Below are positions 1-8,348 of a stretch of 64,000 nucleotides of DNA, one piece after another. Both the position numbers and the translations under genes were made by a program. A model generated the notes under the pieces. It did no database searches and was not told the origin of the DNA. It saw nothing but the letters and a program-made list of their open reading frames with translations. Origin of the DNA: Dethiobacter alkaliphilus AHT 1 (lineage in GTDB: Bacteria > Bacillota > Dethiobacteria > Dethiobacterales > Dethiobacteraceae); contig NZ_ACJM01000003.1 in the NCBI RefSeq assembly GCF_000174415.1, forward strand, positions 1-64,000, written 5' to 3'. Every line of letters starts with the position of its first letter. The stretch's first letter is position 1.

Positions 1-27
1 GACCTCAGTGCTGCTTACCTTAGCAGC

Positions 28-66
28 AAAAAAAAACCGGCAGGAGAGAATTCTCTCCTGCCGGTT
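28..66 (-). terminator. Rho-independent terminator of the glutamate dehydrogenase gene
   Basis: A perfect 32-bp palindrome (arms 35-50 and 51-66, starting AACCGGCAGG) is followed, reading leftwards, by a run of T on the minus strand (A run 28-36 on the given strand). It lies just past the stop codon of the minus-strand gene ending at 81. Confidence 0.9.
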
Positions 67-80
67 GGCAGTTTATTGGT

Positions 81-1331
81 TTAAACCAAGCCTCTGGCCT
101 TGATGGCTTCTGACAGCCTGGTGATGGAGTTAATGTAGGCTGCGGTACGCATGTCCACTTTATGCTCCTGGCTGGTGATATAGGTTTTATCGAAAGCGTC
201 AAACATCAAAGCTTTCAGCTTGGTGTTTACTTCTTCTTTGGTCCAGTAGTAGTTCATCAGGTTCTGAACCCACTCAAAGTAGGAAACGGTTACACCGCCG
301 GCGTTGGCCAGAATGTCGGGGATAACCATTACGCCGTTTTCAAAGAGAACTTTGTCTGCATCGGGGGTGGTGGGGCCGTTGGCCGCTTCCGCCACGATTT
401 TCGCTTTGATGTTGGCGGCGTTTTTGGAAGTAATCACGTTTTCCAGCGCTGCCGGAACCAGAATGTCCACATCCATTTCCAAAAGGTCTTCGCCGGTAAT
501 CAGGCTGCAGGTACCAAACTCCACACAGGAGCCGGTTTTTTGTTTATGCTCCAGCAGGTGTGAGGGGTCCACCCCATCTTCACTGTACACTGCACCGCGG
601 GAATCGCTGACCGCTACCAGCTTGCAACCCAAATCATGCAGCAGGCGTGCGGCAATATAGCCGGCATTACCGTAGCCCTGGATAGCAACGGTGGCGCCTT
701 GCAGGTTCAGGCCGATTTTTTCTGCGGCTTTGATAATGGTGTAGATACAACCCTGGGCGGTGGCTTCGTTACGGCCAAGTGAACCGCCGACAATAATGGG
801 CTTGCCGGTGATTACACCAAACTGGTTGCTGCCGGCAATGCGGCTGTAGGTATCCATCATCCAGGCCATAACCTGGGCGTTGGTGTACACATCGGGGGCG
901 GGGATGTCTTTATCCGGGCCCACAATGGCAGCGATGGCTTCAATGAAGCCGCGGGCCACACGCTCCAGTTCACCCTGGGACATTTCCTTGGGGTTACAGA
1001 TTACGCCGCCTTTACCACCGCCGTAGGGCAGTCCCACAACACCGCATTTAAAAGTCATCCACATGGAAAGGGCTTTAACTTCGTCCACTGTCACATCAGG
1101 ATGGAAACGGATGCCGCCTTTGCAAGGACCGATGGCATCGTTATGCTGGGAGCGGATTCCCTGAAATACCTTTGTGGTACCGTCATCCATTTTTACAGGA
1201 AAACTTACAATAAGTACACGCTTAGGTTCTTTAATGATGGCTTCCAGAGCAGGGTCCAGGTTGATATATTTACCTGCCTCATGGATTTGCTGCTGAGCAA
1301 TTTCAAACGCATTAAGAGATTCAGTCACCAT
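81..1331 (-). CDS. gdhA: Glutamate dehydrogenase (Glu/Leu/Phe/Val family)
   Basis: Catalyses reversible oxidative deamination of glutamate to 2-oxoglutarate and ammonia with NAD(P). The product is 416 residues, the usual length for the hexameric bacterial enzyme. The substrate domain shows GGIRFHP and the glycine-rich PYGGGKGG motif carrying the catalytic-region lysine; the Rossmann fold shows GYGNAG near residue 220. A longer frame starts six bases upstream at a GTG, but that codon overlaps the GAAGGAG ribosome site, so ATG at 1331 is chosen. It is a single-gene unit with its own consensus promoter and terminator. Cofactor preference cannot be read with confidence; a clostridial catabolic or ammonia-assimilating role is inferred. 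Confidence 0.95.
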   Translation of the reverse strand: MVTESLNAFEIAQQQIHEAGKYINLDPALEAIIKEPKRVLIVSFPVKMDDGTTKVFQGIRSQHNDAIGPCKGGIRFHPDVTVDEVKALSMWMTFKCGVVGLPYGGGKGGVICNPKEMSQGELERVARGFIEAIAAIVGPDKDIPAPDVYTNAQVMAWMMDTYSRIAGSNQFGVITGKPIIVGGSLGRNEATAQGCIYTIIKAAEKIGLNLQGATVAIQGYGNAGYIAARLLHDLGCKLVAVSDSRGAVYSEDGVDPSHLLEHKQKTGSCVEFGTCSLITGEDLLEMDVDILVPAALENVITSKNAANIKAKIVAEAANGPTTPDADKVLFENGVMVIPDILANAGGVTVSYFEWVQNLMNYYWTKEEVNTKLKALMFDAFDKTYITSQEHKVDMRTAAYINSITRLSEAIKARGLV

Positions 1332-1378
1332 TGACACTCCTTCACAATAATCTGAGGCAACGATGCCTCTAATTGATG

Positions 1379-1406
1379 ATTATATCAACTTTTGTCAAAC
1401 TGTCAA
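1379..1406 (-). promoter_or_regulatory. Sigma-A promoter of gdhA
   Basis: On the minus strand TTGACA (1401-1406) and TATAAT (1379-1384) are separated by 16 bases; both hexamers match consensus exactly. Transcription would start near 1372, about 40 bases before the gdhA ATG at 1331. Confidence 0.8.
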
Positions 1407-1455
1407 TGAAACCAGCTTTCACCATATGAAATTTTCACAATAATCTGTGCATTGG

Positions 1456-1492
1456 AAAAAAAAAGGCTGACCTGATAGTCAGCCTTTTTTTT
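1456..1492 (-). terminator. Terminator after fni
   Basis: Stem GGCTGAC (1465-1471) and GTCAGCC (1478-1484) with a six-base loop is flanked by A runs on the left and T runs on the right, so it can work in both directions. On the minus strand it follows the fni stop at 1497 by a few bases. Confidence 0.9.
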
Positions 1493-1496
1493 GCAC

Positions 1497-2546
1497 TTAA
1501 CGGGATGAAAATAATTCTGACAGTGAGATCTCACGTTGATCAAGCCATTGACGGGTCTCACCGGTAACCACCAGGGGCACTTCACGCAATTCAGCAATAT
1601 TATGTGCTCCGGTCATAACCATTATCATTTTCATTTCATTGATCATTTCATTGAGGCACAGCACCAGTTTTTCACGGCCTTCTGCCAACAGCATTTTGGC
1701 CGCCAGTCCGGCAATACCCACAGTGTTGGCGCCTAAGGCCAGAGCCTTTGCTGCCAACAGCCCGGAATTCAAACCGCCGCTGGCCACAATGTCGGTATCC
1801 GGCGCTCCGGCTTTGGCCTCCAGGATAGAAATGGCTGTGGGAATTCCCCATTTTAAAAGATCGGGATTAGTCTTGGCGTGAGCCCGGCGGCGTTCAATCA
1901 GCATAAAGTTTGTGCCGCCTTTGCCACCCACATCGATGGCGGCCACACCAAGCTCCTTAAAGATTGCAGCCTGCTCACGGGCCACTCCAAAGCCCACTTC
2001 CTTGATAATGACGGGTACATCCACGGCACCGACGATTTTTTCAATCTGCCGGCGGTAACCGCGAAAATCGGTGTCCCCTTCTTTCATCATCAGTTCCTGG
2101 GGAACATTAAGATGAATCTGCAAAGCATCGGCACGGACCATATCCACTGCACGGCGCGCCATATCAACATCGGAGTAGGCACCGATGTTGGCAAAGATAA
2201 TTCCATCCGGATAGACTTCGCGCACCACATGAAATGTTTTGGCGTAAAGCGGATTTTCCAGGGCTGCCATCTGGGAGCCCACCGCCAGTGCCATGCCGCA
2301 TTCTTTAGCGGTAAGGGCCAATTCCCGGTTCACACACTCCGCATCCTCCACACCACCGGTGATGGCGTTGATGAACAGCGGGAGCCGAAGGTTAATTCCG
2401 GCCAGGTTTGTGGAAAGATCCAGCGCTTTCAGACTGGTTTCCGGCAGGCAGTTATGGACCAGGTTGATATCACAGAAATCAGCACTGGTTAGATCAGAGC
2501 GGACTGCATGCCAGAGATGTTCCAGTTTTCGTGCCTGACGTGACAT
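1497..2546 (-). CDS. fni: Type 2 isopentenyl-diphosphate delta-isomerase
   Basis: Interconverts isopentenyl and dimethylallyl diphosphate using reduced FMN. The 349-residue protein has the type 2 TIM-barrel layout: an N-terminal LEHL region, AVGSQMAAL, the NIGA strand, the glycine-rich GVAAIDVGGKGGTNF phosphate/flavin segment and ASGGLNSG near the C-terminus. The start at 2546 follows AGGAG. It begins three bases after the ispH-S1 stop, so it is translationally close to the enzyme that makes its substrates. IspH already yields both isomers, so Fni probably balances the pool rather than being essential (inference from pathway knowledge). Confidence 0.95.
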   Translation of the reverse strand: MSRQARKLEHLWHAVRSDLTSADFCDINLVHNCLPETSLKALDLSTNLAGINLRLPLFINAITGGVEDAECVNRELALTAKECGMALAVGSQMAALENPLYAKTFHVVREVYPDGIIFANIGAYSDVDMARRAVDMVRADALQIHLNVPQELMMKEGDTDFRGYRRQIEKIVGAVDVPVIIKEVGFGVAREQAAIFKELGVAAIDVGGKGGTNFMLIERRRAHAKTNPDLLKWGIPTAISILEAKAGAPDTDIVASGGLNSGLLAAKALALGANTVGIAGLAAKMLLAEGREKLVLCLNEMINEMKMIMVMTGAHNIAELREVPLVVTGETRQWLDQREISLSELFSSR

Positions 2547-2549
2547 GAT

Positions 2550-4586
2550 TTACTCCTCTTTATCTTTTTCCAGGTCAAACAAGTCACCAAAGACATCACC
2601 CAGGGTCACACCGGTACCGGTATCTTCCGGCTGCTGCTGTACCTGACGGGTCTGCTCTTTTTTGGGGCGGGGGGCAGCATCACGCATGCTCAGGCTAACC
2701 CGTTTGCCATCGGTGTTAATATCCAGAATTTTAACTTTAACAACGTCACCCTGCTGTACTACTTCGGAGGGCTGCTTGACGTGGTAGTTGGCCAACTGGG
2801 AAATATGCACCAGGCCTTCCACGCCGGGAATCAATTCCACGAAAGCACCAAAGTCCACAATACGGGTAACTTTACCTTCTACCACATCGCCGGCGCTAAA
2901 CTTCTGACCCACCTCTGTCCAGGGATCGGGCTGAGCCTGACGCAGGGAAAGGCCAATCCGTTCGCGCTCAGGAATAACTTCAATAACTTTTACTTCAATT
3001 TCATCGCCTACGCTAAGCACTTCACCGGGGTTATCGATGCGATGCCAGGAGATTTCAGAAATATGAACCAGGCCGTCAATGCCGCCAACATCTACAAAAG
3101 CACCGAAGTTGGTGAGGCGCTTAACAGTGCCCTTAATGATTTGGCCGGGCTCCAACTCTGCTAATACCTTGTCTTTTTGCACTGCAGCTTCTTCTTCCAG
3201 CACCTGCTTGCGGGACAGAATCAGCTTCTCTTTTTCAGGGCGCATTTCAATGATTTTGAAGGAAATTTCCTGACCCTGGAATTCGTTAAAGTCCGGGATA
3301 TAGCGGACGTCTACCAGGGAGCCGGGCATAAAGGCATCATAGCCGCCGCCCAGTTCCACCACCAGGCCGGCGGGAACAGCTTCCTTTACTTTGCCGGAAA
3401 GAATGGTGCCCTCTTCAAAGGCTTTTTCCAGCTCAGCCCACTTTTGCTTACGCTCAATGGCTTTGCGGGACAGAATGATTCTGCCTTCCTGATCATCTAC
3501 CTTTTTCACGGCCACTTCCACTTCCTGACCGTTTTCCATAACGTCGGCCAGCATCTGATCACCTTCTAATATAACTTCCTGGCGCGGGAGGACTCCCTCG
3601 CTCTTGTACCCGATATCCACAAGTACTTCATCGTCGGACACCTGTACCACAGTGCCTGTTACTACATCCCCTGCGGAGAATTCCTTAATCTCCTGGTCCA
3701 GGGATACTTCCTCCGTTGCCGTTTGCTCCTCCTGGAGCTCTGTGTTCTTCTCGTTTTCCATTTTTCCAATGACCTCCTTTATCGTCCAGTCGGGTGTTGA
3801 AGCACCGGCGGTAACCCCGACTGTCCTAACCTCTTTCAGTTGTTCGGCATCCAGTTCATGTGCCTCTGATACAGCGATGGTTCTCACACCGGTCGACCGG
3901 CAGACATCCGCCAGTTTGCGGGTGTTGGCGCTGTTTTTGCCGCCCACCACCACCATCAGATCCACATCATAAGCCAGGTTGCGGGCAGCTTCCTGCCGCA
4001 ATGCCGTTGCCTGACAAATTGTATTATATATTTCAACCACCGGAACTATCGCTTTTAGTTTCTCACCGATTTCTGCCAAAATACTCTGACGCTGTGTGGT
4101 TTGTGCCACAAGAGCTACCGGCTTTTCCCGATTTAGCCCCTCCAACTCAGATATGGAGCCGTCGGCGGTGAGAACAATGGGCTGATCACGGCCCCATCCC
4201 AAAACACCCTTGATTTCCGGATGAGTGGGATCGCCCAGGACAATGACCTGTTTTCCCTCTTCAATCAGGCGGGCTACAAGAGTTTGCAGCTTGCCCACAA
4301 AGGTACAGGTCGCATCAACTATTTGCAGGCCCCGTTCTTCGGCCTGCCGGAACACCTCCGGGCGTTCACCGTGGGAACGAATAACAACCGTGGCACCGTG
4401 AGGCACCTCAGCCAAATCGTCCACAAAGATTACGCCTTCTTCACGTAATTTATCTAACAAACTGTCATTATGGGCAAGGGGACCCAAAGCATAGACCCGC
4501 CCCTGGCGGGATGCATCCAGGGCCTGCTTTACCGCTTTTTTAACACCGCCACAAAAGCCGGCGTGTTCTGCTACAATAACCTTCAA
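2550..4586 (-). CDS. ispH: IspH (HMBPP reductase) fused to four S1 RNA-binding domains
   Basis: Residues 1 to about 285 are 4-hydroxy-3-methylbut-2-enyl diphosphate reductase, the last MEP-pathway step; the three iron-sulfur ligand cysteines are visible at C12 (GFCGG), in DATCTFV and in NTICQAT. After a glutamate-rich linker come four S1 domains (about 305-372, 390-460, 475-545 and 560-630), the last two with the GAFV and GLVHIS signatures of ribosomal protein S1. This fusion is known from several Clostridia, where it is annotated as bifunctional IspH/S1. The start is TTG at 4586 behind GAGGTGAG. The S1 half may serve as the ribosomal S1 equivalent; that role is inferred. Confidence 0.95.
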   Translation of the reverse strand: MKVIVAEHAGFCGGVKKAVKQALDASRQGRVYALGPLAHNDSLLDKLREEGVIFVDDLAEVPHGATVVIRSHGERPEVFRQAEERGLQIVDATCTFVGKLQTLVARLIEEGKQVIVLGDPTHPEIKGVLGWGRDQPIVLTADGSISELEGLNREKPVALVAQTTQRQSILAEIGEKLKAIVPVVEIYNTICQATALRQEAARNLAYDVDLMVVVGGKNSANTRKLADVCRSTGVRTIAVSEAHELDAEQLKEVRTVGVTAGASTPDWTIKEVIGKMENEKNTELQEEQTATEEVSLDQEIKEFSAGDVVTGTVVQVSDDEVLVDIGYKSEGVLPRQEVILEGDQMLADVMENGQEVEVAVKKVDDQEGRIILSRKAIERKQKWAELEKAFEEGTILSGKVKEAVPAGLVVELGGGYDAFMPGSLVDVRYIPDFNEFQGQEISFKIIEMRPEKEKLILSRKQVLEEEAAVQKDKVLAELEPGQIIKGTVKRLTNFGAFVDVGGIDGLVHISEISWHRIDNPGEVLSVGDEIEVKVIEVIPERERIGLSLRQAQPDPWTEVGQKFSAGDVVEGKVTRIVDFGAFVELIPGVEGLVHISQLANYHVKQPSEVVQQGDVVKVKILDINTDGKRVSLSMRDAAPRPKKEQTRQVQQQPEDTGTGVTLGDVFGDLFDLEKDKEE

Positions 4587-4606
4587 AAACTCACCTCAAA
4601 ATTATT

Positions 4607-5188
4607 TTACACCTTCCGCAGGCGGCCGATTTCTTCCATGATTTTTTGGGCCGTATCTTCCAAGTGCTCCGCTTTTACCCTGGTGCCGTAATGTTGGGGA
4701 AAGGTCATGGGCTTACCGATGCGGACTTGAATGGGACGAAAGAGTTTATAAGGGCCCACAATGGCCGCCGGCACCACCGGCGCTTCGCTTTTTACCGCAA
4801 TCAGGCCAACACCGGCCTGGGGCGGCAGTAAATCATCGGTTTTACTGCGGGTTCCCTCAGGGAAAATCCCCACAACTCCGCCGCTTTTTAGTGTGTCCAA
4901 AGCAGTTTTTATGGCTCTGCGGTCTGCGCTGTCCCGCTTGACGGGAAAGGCATTTACTTTCGGTAATATTTTGCCGAAAACGGGAATTTTAAATAATTCT
5001 TCTTTTGCCATAAAGCGCACTGTCCTACTGGTTACAGCCCCCATAAGCGGAGGGTCCCACCAGGAAATATGATTGGCACATAAAAGAAAAGCTCCCTCGT
5101 CGGGCAGGTTTTCCCGGCCCTGTACATCCCAGCGGTAAAATATCTGAAAGATCCAGGCAAACAATTGTCGGATTACTTTATACAGCAT
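4607..5188 (-). CDS. plsC: 1-acyl-sn-glycerol-3-phosphate acyltransferase
   Basis: Transfers an acyl chain to lysophosphatidate to make phosphatidate, the phospholipid precursor, at the membrane. The 193-residue protein carries the acyltransferase block NHISWWDP (HX4D catalytic motif) and the glycerol-phosphate binding block FPEGTRS, with a hydrophobic N-terminus. The longest frame begins at 5221 inside cmk, but GGAGGT lies six bases before ATG at 5188, which gives the normal family N-terminus. It sits between cmk and ispH, a common clostridial order. Confidence 0.93.
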   Translation of the reverse strand: MLYKVIRQLFAWIFQIFYRWDVQGRENLPDEGAFLLCANHISWWDPPLMGAVTSRTVRFMAKEELFKIPVFGKILPKVNAFPVKRDSADRRAIKTALDTLKSGGVVGIFPEGTRSKTDDLLPPQAGVGLIAVKSEAPVVPAAIVGPYKLFRPIQVRIGKPMTFPQHYGTRVKAEHLEDTAQKIMEEIGRLRKV

Positions 5189-5204
5189 GGTTTTACCTCC
5201 GGTT

Positions 5205-5864
5205 TTATTTGCCCGAAACACGGTTGACTATTGATTCTATAACTTCTTCTTTGGTCAAGGCCGTTGAATCAAGATGAATGGCATCCTCTGCAGGACGCAG
5301 TGGCGCGCATTCCCGCTCGGAGTCAATTTTATCACGGGCGGCAATCTCTTTAACCATCTGCTCCAAAGCCAGTGTTTCCCCCTTGGCATGCAGCTCCGCC
5401 AACCGGCGTGCCCTCTCTTCCAGGGATGCGGTGAGAAAAAACTTATATTCCGCATCAGGCATTACGGTGGTCCCTATATCGCGTCCATCCATCACCACAC
5501 CGCCACGGTTACCCATTTCACGCTGTTTTCCTACTAATATATCCCGTACTTCCGGGCAGCGGGCCACATAGGAGACGTTGCGGCTCACTTCCGGCAGGCG
5601 AATATCTTCAGTCACATTTTCCCCGTTTAAATAAATGATGTTGCCGTTGGGGGCGCTTTGGATATCAAGCTCTGAATTTCGGGTCAGTTCTTCCAGCGCA
5701 GCAGTATTATGTAAATCTGCATTTTGGCGCAAACCCGCCAGGGTAATGGCCCGGTACATGGCACCGGTATCAAGGTATGCAAGCCCAAGACGTCTGGCCA
5801 CTTCACGGGCCACCGTACTTTTCCCCGCGCCGGCAGGACCGTCAATGGCAATTCTGGGTTTCAT
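5205..5864 (-). CDS. cmk: Cytidylate kinase
   Basis: Phosphorylates CMP and dCMP with ATP. The 219-residue protein opens with the P-loop GPAGAGKST, has the YLDTGAMYRA CMP-binding segment, the MDGRDIGT motif with the conserved DGRD, and the lid region SLEERARRL. The ribosome site GGGAGAG precedes ATG 5864. It is the first gene of the cmk-plsC-ispH-fni operon, spaced 16 bases before plsC. Confidence 0.96.
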   Translation of the reverse strand: MKPRIAIDGPAGAGKSTVAREVARRLGLAYLDTGAMYRAITLAGLRQNADLHNTAALEELTRNSELDIQSAPNGNIIYLNGENVTEDIRLPEVSRNVSYVARCPEVRDILVGKQREMGNRGGVVMDGRDIGTTVMPDAEYKFFLTASLEERARRLAELHAKGETLALEQMVKEIAARDKIDSERECAPLRPAEDAIHLDSTALTKEEVIESIVNRVSGK

Positions 5865-5907
5865 AGGCGTCTCTCCCTACAGAAAATTGAACAACAAAAA
5901 CAACACG

Positions 5908-6288
5908 CTAGGTGTTGTTATGGGCAAGGTCGGCACGCAAAGCACGGGCCTCCCTAAGATAAATATGTTTTATCTCAGCCTGAGACTTTTCAGTGTTCAC
6001 ATGTATAAGCACACGAATACAAAAAGCCAATGCTCCGGGCACGTCAACTTCTACGGCACAGAGTAATGGCACATTATCCCAGCCTAATTCTCTTGCGGCA
6101 GTTGCCGGAAAAACAGCATTAAGGTCAGGCGTCAGAGTAAAATAGACACTGGCGATGTCTTCTTTCTTGACATTATTGGCTTTCGTCATTTTTGAGAGCA
6201 ATTCTCTGGTTGCCTGCGTAATTTCACACGCTCTGTTCTCTGAAACGTTAATTGCTCCTCTGATCCCTCTGACAACACTACGACCCAC
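5908..6288 (-). CDS. aroH: Chorismate mutase, AroH class
   Basis: Rearranges chorismate to prephenate for phenylalanine and tyrosine synthesis. The protein shows the RGIRGAINV opening, Nxx[14 protein letters not shown] and the VPLLC core of the trimeric AroH fold. The open frame extends to a TTG at 6306, but GGGAGGA is placed correctly for GTG at 6288, giving 126 residues, close to the 127 of the Bacillus subtilis enzyme. It lies 43 bases upstream of cmk and may feed the same transcript. Confidence 0.92.
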   Translation of the reverse strand: MGRSVVRGIRGAINVSENRACEITQATRELLSKMTKANNVKKEDIASVYFTLTPDLNAVFPATAARELGWDNVPLLCAVEVDVPGALAFCIRVLIHVNTEKSQAEIKHIYLREARALRADLAHNNT

Positions 6289-6379
6289 TACAACGTCCTC
6301 CCACAACTACACTTAAACTAAAGGTTTAGCTTTAAATTAAATAATAACTTAAATTCCTCTCTTTGGCAAGCTTTTTTCC

Positions 6380-6886
6380 TCAGTTTCCCTGCACAACAAC
6401 CCAGCTGATGGTTTCAGGTCTGCCAAAATATGTAACGACCTGCCCTTCTTCAGGCGAAACCACTCCATCGGAAATGGCGCTCACCACAACCTCGATATCG
6501 TATATTGAATGGTCACCGTCTACCTCTACCAGATCTCCATCATGCACCTCCACCTTTGCAGTACCATCATTACCGAAGGTGGCAGCCTTCTCTCCGTTAA
6601 CATACACACTGAGAAGGGAAGCATCTATTTCGTTAATGACAGAAAGTTCCAGATAAAAGGTTTCGGCCTGCACCGGAGGGCGGGCAGAGGTTTCCTGTTC
6701 CTGCTCGACTTCCTGCTCATAGGGTACGCCTTCCAACCGCTCCACAAGACTCAGTCTGCTCCGCACCTGAGGATTGATTAAAAGCGCCTGGCTTACCAAG
6801 AGGACAAACAACAACACCGCCGCCGACTTAATCAGCAGGCGCTCAAAACGACTTGTCCGTTCATTAAACCACCGTTCGAAATCCAT
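6380..6886 (-). CDS. Unrecognised single-pass membrane protein
   Basis: The 168-residue protein has a short charged N-terminus, one hydrophobic segment at about residues 19-38, a Glu/Gln-rich linker at about 57-70, and a predicted soluble outer domain ending YFGRPETISWVVVQGN. The N-in, C-out layout and the hydrophilic beta-rich tail suggest an exposed domain, but I do not recognise the family. GAGGGGG precedes ATG 6886. The gene lies between a flavoprotein and chorismate mutase and gives no functional clue. Its ribosome site is inside an imperfect hairpin (6887-6921). Confidence 0.7.
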   Translation of the reverse strand: MDFERWFNERTSRFERLLIKSAAVLLFVLLVSQALLINPQVRSRLSLVERLEGVPYEQEVEQEQETSARPPVQAETFYLELSVINEIDASLLSVYVNGEKAATFGNDGTAKVEVHDGDLVEVDGDHSIYDIEVVVSAISDGVVSPEEGQVVTYFGRPETISWVVVQGN

Positions 6887-6921
6887 CTGACATGCCCCCT
6901 CTTACCAAAAGAGTATGTCAG
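6887..6921 (-). promoter_or_regulatory. Hairpin over the ribosome site of the 6380-6886 gene
   Basis: Outer arms CTGACAT (6887-6893) and ATGTCAG (6915-6921) and inner arms CTCTT (6899-6903) and AAGAG (6909-6913) can pair, leaving the G-rich Shine-Dalgarno bases as a bulge directly before the start codon. It could modulate translation; no known riboswitch class is recognised. Confidence 0.35.
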
Positions 6922-6933
6922 AGTAGCGGGAAA

Positions 6934-8184
6934 TTATTCCTGTTTTCCTGCAGATATTCCCGCCACAAATCCGGTGGAAAACGCTGCCTGCAAATTGTAG
7001 CCGCCGGTATTGCCGTCCACATCAATCAGTTCGCCGGCAAAGTAAAGGTTTTTTACTAATTTTGATTCCATGGTGGCGGGATCAATTTCTTTAACATTAA
7101 CACCACCCGCCGTCACGATAGCCTCCCGCAGTGGGCGCATGGCCGTCACATTCAGGGTCAGGGCGGTCAGCGTTTCAGCCAGTTTAATCCGCTGCTGTTT
7201 GGTAATCTGATTTACCGGCACATCCCCGGAAATCCCCGAGAGCCTCACCACCGGCTCAATAAGCTTTTGCGGCAAAAGATCATCTAAGCTGTTTTTAAAC
7301 TGTTTACGCGAGTATTTATCAAAATCCCGCACCAGGCGGGCATCAAGCTGCTGGGGGGTCAGGGCCGGCTTAAGGTTAATTTGAATCTGGGTTTTTTTGC
7401 CCCTGTTTAGTGCGCCGGTAGCTTCACGACTCAGGGTGAGTATTATCGGGCCGCTGACACCATAATGGGTAAAGAGCATCTCACCAAACTCTTCGGCGGC
7501 CAAACGCCCCTCCACCAGAACCCGGGCACTGACATTCTTTAGCGCCAGGCCGGTCAATTCCGGCACCCACTTTTCCGCCACCTCCAATGGCACCAGCGCG
7601 GGCCGGGGTTTAACAACGGCGTGACCCGCCTTCTCCGCCAAGCGATACCCGTCGCCGGTGGACCCGGTGGCGGGATATGATGCACCGCCGGTGGCCAAAA
7701 TCACCGCATCCGCTGTTATCTCTTTCTCGCCGCACTTCACACCAACCACACTGCCACCGGCCACACTAAGACGCGTTACCCGCTCCCCTTTTTGCACCCG
7801 GACGCCGGTTTTCACCAGAAACCGCTCCATGGCCTGGACTAAGTCAGACGCCTTCTGCGACTTGGGAAAAACCCGTCCGCCACGCTCCACCACAGTGGGC
7901 ACACCAAGCTCAGCAAAAAAGCGGCGCACATCGTCATTGGTAAAACGATATATGGGCCCGTATAAAAAAGTTCCGTTACCGGGAAACTGGGCAATAATCT
8001 CCTCCACATCGGCATCGTTGGTCACATTACCCCGGCCTTTGCCGGTGATGGCCAACTTCTTACCCAACCGGTCATTACGTTCCAAAAGAGTAACCGACGC
8101 ACCGGCAGCCGCCGCCTGGCCCGCCGCCATCATCCCCGCCGGCCCCCCACCAACTACCAACACCTTCAACTGCGACTCACCCAT
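6934..8184 (-). CDS. NAD(P)/FAD-dependent oxidoreductase, HI0933/BaiN family
   Basis: A 416-residue flavoprotein with the FAD-binding VVGGGPAGMMAA motif at the N-terminus, ITGKGRGNVTN, the ATGGASYPATGSTGDGY stretch and the C-terminal FAGELIDVDGNTGGYNLQ block that closes the FAD site, all typical of the HI0933-like family. The substrate is unknown for most members; related proteins include bile-acid reductases, but that role cannot be transferred. GGGAGG lies about 11 bases before ATG 8184. It is flanked upstream by the GGGACA repeat cluster at 8202-8348. Confidence 0.9.
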   Translation of the reverse strand: MGESQLKVLVVGGGPAGMMAAGQAAAAGASVTLLERNDRLGKKLAITGKGRGNVTNDADVEEIIAQFPGNGTFLYGPIYRFTNDDVRRFFAELGVPTVVERGGRVFPKSQKASDLVQAMERFLVKTGVRVQKGERVTRLSVAGGSVVGVKCGEKEITADAVILATGGASYPATGSTGDGYRLAEKAGHAVVKPRPALVPLEVAEKWVPELTGLALKNVSARVLVEGRLAAEEFGEMLFTHYGVSGPIILTLSREATGALNRGKKTQIQINLKPALTPQQLDARLVRDFDKYSRKQFKNSLDDLLPQKLIEPVVRLSGISGDVPVNQITKQQRIKLAETLTALTLNVTAMRPLREAIVTAGGVNVKEIDPATMESKLVKNLYFAGELIDVDGNTGGYNLQAAFSTGFVAGISAGKQE

Positions 8185-8201
8185 AAAAAATCAAACCTCC
8201 C

Positions 8202-8348
8202 TGGGACAAGGGGACAGGTCAACTGTCCCACTTTTGTGGACAGAGGGACAGGTTTCACTGTCCACACTTTCCTTATTCTACCATGGACAAAGGGACAGGT
8301 TTATTTGTTCACGCTGCTCACGCCCTCCCAGAGGGTCCCCTTGTCCCA
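8202..8348. repeat. GGGACA/TGTCCC palindromic repeat cluster A
   Basis: Three to four units fill the gap between two genes. The first (8202-8230) starts TGGGACAAGG and ends ACTGTCCCA; the second (about 8235-8265) has GTGGACA and TGTCCAC ends; the third runs from TGGACAAAGG (8284) to TTGTCCCA (8348). The first unit is the same sequence as units at 47790-47820 and 60292-60322. Confidence 0.85.
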
